Source: JAAXHB01 sp965214945 (GTDB lineage Bacteria; Actinomycetota; Acidimicrobiia; Acidimicrobiales; Aldehydirespiratoraceae). From it: a stretch of DNA of 64,000 nucleotides. The notes beneath the pieces are model-generated. The model searched no databases. It worked only from the letters and a program-made list of their open reading frames with translations, and had not been told where the DNA came from. Where the stretch lies: NCBI GenBank assembly GCA_965214945.1, contig OZ244029.1, forward strand, positions 930,001 to 994,000, written 5' to 3'. The position numbers were made by a program, and so were the translations under genes. Shown one piece after another: positions 1 through 8,311 of the stretch; the first letter of the stretch is position 1, and every line of letters starts with the position of its first letter.

Positions 1-2
1 TC

Positions 3-1605
3 GTTGCCATCGCCGCTGTCGGCACGGCCTGGATTCTCGTGCAGACGTACCACGGTGCCTGCGTCACTTCCGACTCCGTCTTCTACTTATCCGCGGCCGA
101 AAATCTTGCGGCCGGTAAGGGCCTGGTCGGCTTCAGAGGAAACGAGCTGTATTGGTTTCCGCCCGGATACTCGATTAGTCTGGCCGGATTCGAGCTTGCC
201 GGCATCGGAGCACAGGAAGGCGGACGCTACCTGAACGCAGTCCTGTTTGGCGCCACGATCCTTATCTCGGGCCTGTGGCTCAAGACACTGTGCCGGTCGG
301 GCACGGTTGTGCTGGCGGGCGTGCTCACGACCGCCAGCACCAAGACATTCTACCACAGCGCTGGCTGTCTCCACTCCGAGCCCTTGTATCTGCTGCTCAC
401 GCTCAGCTCTTTGATCCTGGTCAGCGAGGCTGTCAAGCATGACAGAGCAGGCCGTCGGACGCAGTGGATGCTGCTGGCAGCAGGCCTGCTGTCAGGGCTG
501 TCAGTAGCAACCCGCTACGTCGGCATTGTGACCACAGTGAGCAGCTTCTTGCTCCTCCTGTTCTGGCGCCCGTCGCGCACAGCTCTGCGGACCCGGCTGC
601 AGGCTGCGACTATGTTCGGCTTGGCAGCATCGCTGCCGGTCGTGGCCGTCTTGATCCGCAATCTGGCCGGCACAGGCAGACTTCTCGCAGATCGCCTATA
701 TGATAGCACCGGTCGCACCGGTCACTCCATGCTGGACGCAATCGAGACCATCATCAGGTTTCATTTTATTAGGTTTCAAGTTCATCCCACTTTCACGATC
801 AGTCATCCCACTTTCGCGATCGGATGGATCATGCTGTTCACAGCCGTTCTGGCCTACTGGGTGGCTGGAGGACGGCCAACTCCTCACCCTCCCCCCCCCC
901 CCCCGCTGGCTCGGCATCGAGCGCAGCGCCCCATTAGCGGCATTTGTTCTGCTCTATGTCGTCACCCTCGTCCTTACTCAGCCATGGAACTCCGGACCGG
1001 TTGTCCCTCGTCTTTATATGCCGGCTGCGATTGCCTTGGTCTTCGTGGGCTGCGAGTCACTGGACGCAGCAATCAGACGCAGCAGCCCCTCGAGGGCACT
1101 ACGCGAGCCAAGGCTGAACCTTCTGTTGGCCTACACGGGCGCTATAATCGTTCTCGTGCTGGCTGCTTCGTTTTACGTCAACGTGAACAGAGCGCGCTAC
1201 GGGCTCGCTCAGGGCCATCCCGCCGGCGACGTTGTCGCCGGAATTGTTGAGTCGCCTGTGATCGCTCATCTCCAGCACCACGCCACAGACGCCCGCCTCT
1301 ACAGCAACCGACCGGCGGGCGTCTACTTGCTGACAGGCATCCAGCCGTTGCTACACTTGCCGGCGTGGTGGCCCTGGACTTCGCCGTTGACGGATTCGGA
1401 CTGTTTCGATCACCTCACCGCCTTCTCGAACCGTGCAGGCCAGTCAGAGAGCAGAAAGCTCCAAATCGCATGGTTCGACGAACTCAGGAGAGGCGATGCC
1501 AGGTTCTATTGCGACATCCCGGCCCTCGCATCCGGCTCCTCGGAGCTGGAGCTGGTCGAGGAGTTCCCCGACGGAGCGATCTACCGATTCGAGCCCTCCA
1601 CCTGA
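3..1605 (+). CDS. GT-C-like multispan membrane protein, copy 1, frame broken at a C14 run
   Basis: The 5' end lies outside the window. The reading frame open from base 3 aligns with residues about 20 onward of the intact paralogue at 5436-7055. Visible landmarks are an Asp-containing loop after the first hydrophobic segment (TSDSVFYLSAAENL), FPPGYSISLAGFEL, HSEPLYLLL, RYVGI and IRNLAGTGRL, a pattern like PMT/ArnT-type GT-C glycosyltransferases. The upstream frame runs into the C14 run at 891-904. The conserved remainder (GIERSAPLAAF to DGAIYRFEPST) resumes one base out of frame and runs to the stop at 1605. C13 or C16 would restore one protein. The function is inferred from topology and motifs only; the sugar donor and acceptor are unknown. 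As read, translation ends in unrelated residues at 1250. Confidence 0.7.
891..904 (+). repeat. C14 homopolymer inside copy 1
   Basis: Fourteen consecutive C residues lie in the hydrophilic loop before GIERSAP. The two halves of the gene are offset by one base here, so tract length sets whether a full-length product is made. Confidence 0.95.
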
Positions 1606-2213
1606 GATGCAGAGACGGACTGTATCGGTTTCTGCCTGGATACTCGATCAGTCTGGCCGGATTCGAGCTTGTCGACATCGGGACACAAGAAGGCGGCCGC
1701 TGACTGAACGCGGCCATGTTCGGCACTACGATCGTCGTCGTTTTGGCCCGCAATCTCGCCGAGACAGGTAAGCTTTTCAGAGTTCGCATGGATGACAACT
1801 CCGGCCACTCTATGCTCGATGCAGTCGAAGATCATCATCAGGCTTCACGGTCCGAGTCAGCCCACCTCCGCGATCACATGGATTATGCTGCTCGCAGCCG
1901 CTCTGACCTGCTGGACAGCTGGAGGCAGCCAAATTCTGCCCCCCCCCCTCTCTCTCGCAGTAAGCTAGGCATATACTGCAGCGCGCCGTTCGTGGTGGTT
2001 CGTGGCCCTGGAACGCTGCTGCCAGTCCCAGCTGCGGCCGAAGCCTCCGGCGAGCCGATCGAGATTCCCGAGTATCTCTGCCAGGAGGGCTACGACGCCC
2101 AGGGGCACGATCTGGCGGGCTGGTTCCAGTTCCAGCCTTGGTGGGACGAACTGACCGAGAGGAGCCAGAGTTCCTGGAGAGCCAGAGTTCCTGGAATAGA
2201 CTCCCATGCTTAG
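1606..2213 (+). pseudogene. Scrambled remnant of the GT-C-like family, copy 2
   Basis: Short blocks from the family appear in changing frames: FLPGYSISLAGFELVDIG with TQEGGR (about 1630-1703), then VVVLARNLAETGKLF, then HSMLDAVE, then in another frame TWIMLLAAALTCWTAGG, then a C10 run, then LGIYCSAPFVV. Order follows the intact paralogue, but segments between blocks are missing and no frame spans them. After about 2000 the translation no longer resembles the family. It sits directly behind copy 1 and its end overlaps the start of copy 3, so the array probably grew by tandem duplication followed by decay. Confidence 0.6.
1939..1948 (+). repeat. C10 homopolymer in copy 2 remnant
   Basis: Ten C residues occupy the position equivalent to the run in copy 1, just before the LGI..SAP motif, so the run probably predates the decay of this copy. 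Confidence 0.9.
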
Positions 2214-3802
2214 ACCGGCACCTGCTTCGAGGTTGCCTGCGTTCGTCTCAAGAGCACTGCCCCTCCTCATAGGGGGCATAGCTCTTTTGGCAACGATCGT
2301 GATCCTGATCCGCACGCGCTATGGGCCGGTAATCACCTACGATTCTTTTAGGTACATTTCGACAGCGGAGAATTTGGCTAATGGTCAAGGCTTGATCCAC
2401 TTTCACGGGGGGCCGCTTGTCAAGTTTCCTCCTGGCTATCCGATGATGCTGGCGCCGTTTGAGTTGTTTGGGATTGGTGCTAGGGAGACCAGCCGCTTTC
2501 TTAATGCTCTGCTTTTCGGCTCGACTGTGCTGATTTCGGGGCTTTGGCTTAGAAGCGTCTGTAGATCCGTCGGTCTTGTGATTGTGGCTACCCTCGCAAT
2601 CGCAGGTCCGACGACATATCACAGGGTTGCCAGTGCATACCTCTCTGAGCCGTTGTACATGTTTGTCACGGTCGGCTCGCTGATCTTGATCTGCGAGTTG
2701 CTCAGACGTAGCGGAGACCCAGCTTCTGAGATATCCCCCCCCCCCCCTAGGGATGTTGCTGGCAGCCGGGCTCCTGGCGGGCCTCGCTGCCTTGACTCGC
2801 TACGTCGGCGTGGCACTGATCGTCAGCAGCACCTCTGTTCTCTTGCTGGCCTATGCCCGCAGAAAAGCATCTTGGATGCAGCGCCTGCTGCCTGCGGTCC
2901 TCTTCGGTGCGGTCGGTATTCTGCCGATCAGCGCCGTTCTGGTTCGCAATTTGGCTGTCAGTGGCACCTTGACGGGAGATCGCTCGAACGAAAGCACCGG
3001 CCTTTCGTTCCCGGAAGCAGCTCAGGAGCTGCTCGCTCTGTTCGCACACTCGGAGTTTAGGGTTGCGACGATTCTCGTGTTGTCCGCGGTCTTGGCTGCG
3101 ATCGGATTTCGCACGCGGATACTGTGGCGAGCGCTCACAGCTGCCCGCACCATACCGTTCGCCGCTTTTGCGGTGGTCCACTCGCTGGCGATCTTGGCCA
3201 CCCAGACATGGACCAGCGAGCCTCCGAGCCCTCGGTTCTTCCTGCCTGCCTATGTGGCGCTGCTGTTCGTGTTCAGCGAAGCCTTGGATGCTGCGCTTCG
3301 ACAATCAAAGAGACCTGAGGCAGCCACTTCGCTTGCTCACAGGTTTGCGTTGATAGCAGTTGTCTTGTTGTGCATGATTCCGCTCAGGAGCATGTGGAAC
3401 GACAATTATCAGGAGGCTCGCAAAGGATGGGAGCATGACTCTCTCATGAGCGACTTCCCCGACCTTCGCGACTCGCCGATGGTCGACTATTTGGGGCAGA
3501 ACGTTCTTGATTGTGAACAGGATTGCGATAGAGTGATCACCAATAGCCTGTGGGCCGCATTTTGGATATTGGGTTTGCAGCCGCTGGAACTTCTTGTTTC
3601 TGGTGATGAAGACTATTGCTTAGACTGGCTGAGTCAGTATCAGTATTCTCGCCCTCGCTACGTTGTCTGGTTTGCCAATGTTGGCCCGCATGATACCGGT
3701 GAATACTGCGATATTCCGTCTCTCGCGTCCAGCAGTCCGAAGCTGGAGCTGCGTCAGGAGTTCTCTGACGGAGCGGTCTATTGGTTCGACCCTTCTGCCT
3801 AG
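2206..3802 (+). CDS. GT-C-like multispan membrane protein, copy 3, frame broken at a C13 run
   Basis: The N-terminal half starts at ATG 2206 and contains a first membrane segment, TYDSFRYISTAENL, KFPPGYPMMLAPFEL, YLSEPLYMF and a run of hydrophobic segments. The C-terminal half (MLLAAGLLAGLAALTRYVGV to FSDGAVYWFDPSA) is one base out of frame and ends at 3802. The switch point is the C13 run at 2735-2747; C12 or C15 would give a protein of about 531 residues, near the 539 of the intact paralogue. The tract is in a different loop from that in copies 1 and 4. This copy is more divergent, with a less GC-biased codon choice. The role is presumably as for copy 1. Confidence 0.7.
2735..2747 (+). repeat. 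C13 homopolymer inside copy 3
   Basis: Thirteen C residues follow the codons for PASEIS, in the loop after the SEPLY segment. Upstream and downstream coding frames differ by one base exactly across the run. Confidence 0.95.
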
Positions 3803-3954
3803 ACCGTCTGCCATCAGATGGTGCCCAAAGGAGTGCGTGATGGCACCACAGAGAAAGCCATAACCGACTACCTGACCGTTCACCAACCTGGTGACCTCGG
3901 AGATCCGCCGCAGGTTCTCCGAGCGGTCCGGGGCGCTTGAGGGTGTGGGCGTTC

Positions 3955-4502
3955 GCCGGATGCGGCCATGCTCGCGCGAACGCCCTACCCGCTGGAGCGC
4001 AGGGGTGCAGGCGCGACTGCCCAGAGGAACGCGACAGCCCGGACGAGCACAACAGCGCGACAGCCCGGACGAGCAGAGGCAGGGCCGCCCGCAAAGGCCC
4101 GGCGGGCGCCCTGGCGTAGAATCTGCGCTGATGTGCGCAGCGGCGACGACCGATTATCGGCTCAGCCATATCGAGCAGCTCGAGTCCGAGAGCATCGAGA
4201 TCATCCGCGAGGTCGTCGCCCAGTCCGACCGCCCGGTGATGATGTACTCGATCGGCAAGGACAGCTCGGTGATGCTGCACCTCGCCCGCAAGGCCTTCTA
4301 CCCGGCCCGGCCGCCGTTCCGCTGCTGCACATCGACACCACCTGGAAGTTCCGCGAGATGATCGACTTCCGCGACCGCACAGCCTCGAAGACCGGCCTGG
4401 AGCTGATAGTGCACACCAACCCCGGGCCTGGCCGCAAGGCGTCAACCCCTTCGACCACGACCCCGCCTACTACACCGGCGTGCTGAAGACCCAGGCCCTC
4501 AA
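3955..4502. repeat. Inverted repeat, left arm (548 bp)
   Basis: This segment is nearly identical to the reverse complement of 7753-8300; only scattered mismatches are visible (for example near 4490 and 3969). It contains a GC-rich leader and the 5' part of cysD. The arms enclose about 3.25 kb holding cysNC remnants and copies 4 and 5 of the GT-C-like family. The right arm begins exactly where copy 5 is cut off. Confidence 0.9.
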
Positions 4503-4530
4503 GCAGGGCGGCTTCGATGCGGCATTCGGG
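4131..4530 (+). pseudogene. cysD: cysD remnant (sulfate adenylyltransferase subunit 2)
   Basis: Starts MCAAATTDYRLSHIEQLES and includes the PP-loop-type region (VMMYSIGKDSSVMLHLARKA). The CysD sequence then continues in another frame (PLLHIDTTWKFREMIDFRD) and a third (QGVNPFDHDPAYYTGVLK, then ALKQGGFDAAFG). At about 4520 it jumps into CysN sequence. Intact CysD is about 300 residues and supplies the ATP:sulfate adenylyltransferase activity for APS synthesis. Here there are at least two frameshifts and the C-terminal half is missing, so it cannot be functional. A second copy of the same fragment lies inverted at 7753-8124. Confidence 0.8.
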
Positions 4531-5432
4531 TGGTTCGACGGCCCGCCGCTGCTGGAGCACCTGGAGACGGTCGACGTGGCCGCCGATGCCGATCTCGGCG
4601 TCTTTCGCATGGCGGTCCTGAACGTGATCCGAGCCGACGGCGACTTCCGCGGGCTGGCAGGCACGGTCGCCTCGGGGGTGGTCCGCCCCGGCGACGAGCT
4701 GGTGGCGCTATCCTCGGGAGTGGAGTCTGCCGTGGAGCGGATCGTGACCTTCGACGGCGACCTCGATGCCGCCGGGCCGGGTCGTGCGGTCGCCTTGTCG
4801 TTGAGCGGCGAGATCGACGTGAGCCGCGGCGACTGGCTGGTGTCGGATCGCAGTGCGCCGCTGCGCTCCCACGACGTAGAGGCCATGGTCGTGTGGATGA
4901 GCGCGGCGTCTCCGCTGACCGCAAGCTGCTGTTCGACCCGTACGCGGTCAACCGCCGGACCGGCTCGTTCATCTTCGTAGACCGCCTTAGCAACGCCACC
5001 GTCGGCGCGGGCATGATCCTGGGCGCCTTGTTGTCGTGGGACCGCACGCCGCAGTCCAGCCTGGTGCGCCGGGTGTCGGGCATCGAGGCCCAGGAGCGCT
5101 CGATCGCCACGGCCAGCAGCCCTGCACGGTGCTGATCACCGGCCTGACCGCGGCGGGCAAGTCGACCATCGCCACGGCCCTGGAGCGCGAGCTCTTCGAC
5201 CGGGGCAAGGTGACGGTGCGCCTCGACGGCGAGAACGTGCGCCTGGGCATCAGCCGCGACCTCGGCTTCAGCGCGCCGGAGAGATCGGGAGAACCTGCGG
5301 CGCATATCGGAGGTCGCCAGGCTGGTCAACGGCCAGGGGCTGATCGCCATCGCCGCCGTGGTCGCCCCGGACGCCGAGGTGCGCTCGCGTGCCAGGGACC
5401 TGCTCACGCCGGAGCGCTTCATGACTTGCATT
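4521..5432 (+). pseudogene. cysNC remnant (ATP sulfurylase GTPase subunit fused to APS kinase)
   Basis: The GTPase domain is absent. Sequence begins in the second, EF-Tu-like domain (GPPLLEHLETVDV, FRGLAGTVASGVVRPGDELV, RIVTFDGDLDAAGPGRAV, GEIDVSRGDW, VWMS) and shifts frame near 4912 to the CysN C-terminal block (LLFDPYAVNRRTGSF, DRLSNATVGAGMILGAL). After a linker it enters an APS kinase domain with a P-loop (ITGLTAAGKSTIA) and DGENVRLGISRDLGFSA, then shifts again near 5285 (ENLRRISEVARLVNGQGL) and stops at DLLTPERFM. The kinase is truncated where copy 4 of the GT-C-like family begins on the other strand. Remnant of a cysDNC operon for PAPS synthesis. Confidence 0.8.
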
Positions 5433-5435
5433 CTT

Positions 5436-7055
5436 TCAGCGCGAGGAGTCGAAGCGGTAGATCGCCCCGTCTCCGAACTCCTGGGTCAGCTCCAGCTCTG
5501 AGGAGCCCGCTGCCAGGGCCGGGATGTCGCAGGAGGTCCTGCTGCTGCCAGCCCTGGGCTCGTCGAACCAAGCGATTTGGAGACTCCTGCTCTCCGACCC
5601 GTTTGCGTAGCTTGCGAAAGCAGTGAGCCGGTCGAGACAGTCTGCTTCCGTCAACGGCGAATTCCCGGGCCACCATCCCGGCAGGTTTCTCGTCGGCTGG
5701 ATGCCCGTCAGCAGGTAGACGCCCATCGCCCGGTTGCTGTAGAGGCTCTCGTCTGTGGCGTGGTTCTCCAGGTGAGTGATCACAGGCGATTCGGCGATTC
5801 CCTCGATGATGGCGCCGGGATAGTGGCCGAGAGCGAGCGACTCGCGTGCCCTGAGCACGTTGTCGTATGACGAGGAGGCCAGAGCGAGGACGACAGTCGC
5901 GCTCACGCCTGTCAACAGCAAGTTCCTCGCAAGACCGCTCGACCCTTCCTGCCGCGCTGTGCTGTGCATTGCGGTGTCCAGCGCCTCGCAGCCCACGAAG
6001 ACCAAGGCGATCGCGGCGGGCAGGTACAGGCGGGCATTGACCGGCCCTGGGTGGAAGGGTTGGATGAGCACGAGAGTCGCCGCATAGAGCAGCGCAAACG
6101 TGGCGAACGGGGCACTGCGCTCGATGCCGTGCTTGTTTCCGGGGGGGGGTCTGGCGATGTGGTGCCTTCCGGCTGTCAAGCCGATCAGGGCGGCGGCGAG
6201 CAGCATGATCAATCCAATTGAGAGGGTGGGCCTGCTCGGACCTTGAAGAGTGATGATGGTCTCGAGTGCGTCCAGCATGGTATGGTCGGTGCCGCGGCCC
6301 AGGCGATCCCCGAGGAGTCGGCCCGTTACTGCTAGGTTGCGGGCCAGGACGGCCACTACCAGGACGGCGACGACCGGCAGAGATGCTGCCAGGCCGAACA
6401 CCGTCGCCGCCTGCAGCCGGGACCACATCGATGTTCGCCCCGGTCGCCAAAGCAGAAGGAGCCCGAAACTGCTTGCTACGGCCACGACGCCTACGTAGCG
6501 AACGACTTCGGACAACCCCGCCAGCAGCCCTGCTACGGCCAACAGCCAAAGCGCCCGGCGGCTCCGCTCGGGATTCTTGAGGAACACGCTGACCAGAATC
6601 AGCGAGCCGATGGTGGGCAGCAGGTACAGGGGCTCGGAATACAGGGTGACAGCGAGGAACTGGAACATGCGCGAGCAAGCGATCGTCAGCACCCCGGCCA
6701 TCACGACCGCAGGCGACCGGCACACTGACTTTAGCCACAGGCCCGAGATGAGGATCGTGGCGCCAAAGACGACCGCGTTCAGCCAGCGGCCGCCCTCGCT
6801 GACTCCGATGCCGATGAGTTCGAAGCCGGCGAGGCTGATCGAGTACCCGGGCGGAAACCAGTACATCCCGTTGCCCCTGAAGTCGATCAGACCTCTTCCG
6901 GCCGCTAGATTCTCACCTGCGGACAAGTAGAAGACCGCGTCGTAGTTTGGCCAGGCGCCGTGCCAGGTCTGCACCAGAATCCAGGCCGTGCCGCAGACGG
7001 CGACGACCAGGATCAGCGCCGTGAGTCGTTTAGAGGTCAACGCCAGGTGCGCCAT
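5436..7055 (-). CDS. GT-C-like multispan membrane protein, copy 4, intact
   Basis: The only full-length member of the family here (539 residues). It begins MAHLALTSKRLTALILVVAV with a first membrane segment, then an Asp loop (PNYDAVFYLSAGENLAAG), FPPGYSISLAGFEL, YSEPLYLLPTIGSLI, VRYVGVV, a hydrophobic stretch with a small in-frame duplication (VVAVLVVAVLARN), LIMLLAAALIG, a Pro-coding C9 run, GIERSAPFATFALL, and a C-terminal soluble region (ESPVITHLENHATDESLYSN, PGWWPGNSPLTEADC, GDGAIYRFDSSR). Topology and the Asp/SEPLY landmarks suggest a polyprenyl-phosphate-sugar-dependent GT-C glycosyltransferase in the cytoplasmic membrane, but family assignment needs a profile search. The G9 run on the top strand keeps the gene in frame. 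Confidence 0.7.
   Translation of the reverse strand: MAHLALTSKRLTALILVVAVCGTAWILVQTWHGAWPNYDAVFYLSAGENLAAGRGLIDFRGNGMYWFPPGYSISLAGFELIGIGVSEGGRWLNAVVFGATILISGLWLKSVCRSPAVVMAGVLTIACSRMFQFLAVTLYSEPLYLLPTIGSLILVSVFLKNPERSRRALWLLAVAGLLAGLSEVVRYVGVVAVASSFGLLLLWRPGRTSMWSRLQAATVFGLAASLPVVAVLVVAVLARNLAVTGRLLGDRLGRGTDHTMLDALETIITLQGPSRPTLSIGLIMLLAAALIGLTAGRHHIARPPPGNKHGIERSAPFATFALLYAATLVLIQPFHPGPVNARLYLPAAIALVFVGCEALDTAMHSTARQEGSSGLARNLLLTGVSATVVLALASSSYDNVLRARESLALGHYPGAIIEGIAESPVITHLENHATDESLYSNRAMGVYLLTGIQPTRNLPGWWPGNSPLTEADCLDRLTAFASYANGSESRSLQIAWFDEPRAGSSRTSCDIPALAAGSSELELTQEFGDGAIYRFDSSR
6141..6149 (-). repeat. G9 run (C9 in coding sense) in copy 4
   Basis: Nine residues encode the Pro codons just before GNKHGIERSAP, the same site as in copies 1 and 2. 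At this length the frame is open. Confidence 0.9.
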
Positions 7056-7056
7056 C

Positions 7057-7752
7057 TCAGCCGGAGGGGCTGAAGCGGTAGATTGCTCCGTCTCCGAATT
7101 CCTCGATCAGCGTCAGCTCGGAGAAGCGTGATCCAAGGCCCGGGATGTCGCAATAGGCCTTCTTGTCTCCTGGCCGGAGTTCGTCGAACCAAGCGATCCG
7201 GAGTCCCGTGCCCTCTGGATCGTCTGCACCGTTCGCCAAGGAAGCGAGTTGGTCCAGACACTCCGAGTCGCCCAGCGACGGCTCCCAGGGCCGCCACGAC
7301 GGCAGCAGCAGCGCTGGTTGGATTCCTGTCAGCGCGTAAACGCCCATCGGCCGGTTGCTGTAGAAGCGGCCGTCCGGGGGGGGGGGGGGGGGTGCTGTTG
7401 GAGGTATGCGATCATGGGAGAGTCGACGATTCCGTCGATGAACGCCGCTGGGATGGCTGATGGAGAGATGTTCGCGGGCATTTCTGATGCTGGCGAGAGA
7501 CGAGGCGGCCAGAGCGAGGGCGACTACAGCGCCTGTGCCTGCCATCAGAAGTCTCAGCCTTAGCTCGTGTCGTGTCTCAGAGAGGCTGCGGAGCAGTGCT
7601 GTGTCTAGCACCTCGCAGCCCACGAAGACCAGGGCGACCGCAGCCGGCAGCCACAGACGAGGGACGATCGGCCCGGAGTTCCACGGCTGAGCGAGGACCA
7701 GGGTGGCGGCATAGAACAGCGCGAAAGCCGCGAACGGGGCGCTGCGCTCGAT
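7057..7752 (-). pseudogene. GT-C-like family, copy 5, C-terminal part only
   Basis: Coding sense starts at the IERSAPFAAFALF motif, where the inverted-repeat arm (7753-8300) replaces the first 300 or so residues. The rest aligns to the C-terminus of copies 1 and 4: VGCEVLDTALLRS, YSNRPMGVYALTGIQPALLL, WRPWEPSLGDSECLDQL, FGDGAIYRFSPSG. Between about 7400 and 7460 the frame that matches the family (AFIDGIVDSPMIAYLQQH) differs from the frame open on both sides, so there appear to be two compensating shifts, one of them in the G17 run. No start codon context remains. Confidence 0.65.
7376..7392 (-). repeat. G17 run (C17 in coding sense) in copy 5
   Basis: Seventeen G residues, the longest run in the window, lie just upstream (coding sense) of DGRFYSNR. 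This is a third, different position within the family. Confidence 0.95.
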
Positions 7753-8124
7753 TTGAGGGCCTGGGTCTTCAGCACGTCGGTGTAGTAGGCGGGGTCGTGG
7801 TCGAAGGGGTTGACGCCTTGCGGCCAGGCCCGGGGTTGGTGTGCACTATCAGCTCCAGGCCGGTCTTCGAGGCTGTGCGGTCGCGGAAGTCGATCATCTC
7901 GCGGAACTTCCAGGTGGTGTCGATGTGCAGCAGCGGAACGGCGGCCGGGCCGGGTAGAAGGCCTTGCGGGCGAGGTGCAGCATCACCGAGCTGTCCTTGC
8001 CGATCGAGTACATCATCACCGGGCGGTCGGACTGGGCGACGACCTCGCGGATGATCTCGATGCTCTCGGACTCGAGCTGCTCGATATGGCTGAGCCGATA
8101 ATCGGTCGTCGCCGCTGCGCACAT
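7753..8124 (-). pseudogene. cysD 5' fragment, inverted copy
   Basis: The same CysD N-terminal sequence as at 4131-4502, starting at the ATG at 8124, with the same frameshift after the KAFYPARPPF block. It has no downstream continuation because copy 5 follows directly. The shared frameshift shows that the fragment decayed before it was duplicated, or that the arms are kept alike by recombination. Confidence 0.8.
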
Positions 8125-8300
8125 CAGCGCAGATTCTACGCCAGGGCGCCCGCCGGGCCTTTGCGGGCGGCCCTGCCTCTGCTCGTCCGGGCTGTCGCGC
8201 TGTTGTGCTCGTCCGGGCTGTCGCGTTCCTCTGGGCAGTCGCGCCTGCACCCCTGCGCTCCAGCGGGTAGGGCGTTCGCGCGAGCGTGGCCGCATCCGGC
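7753..8300. repeat. Inverted repeat, right arm (548 bp)
   Basis: Reverse-complement partner of 3955-4502. Its left edge truncates copy 5; its right edge is 12 bases before the monooxygenase start. Confidence 0.9.
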
Positions 8301-8311
8301 ACAATGGCTGC

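Noticed and set aside
3537..4445. 302-residue minus-strand open frame across the first inverted-repeat arm
   Set aside because: It is low-complexity Arg/Pro-rich translation opposite clear CysD sequence; it is a shadow.
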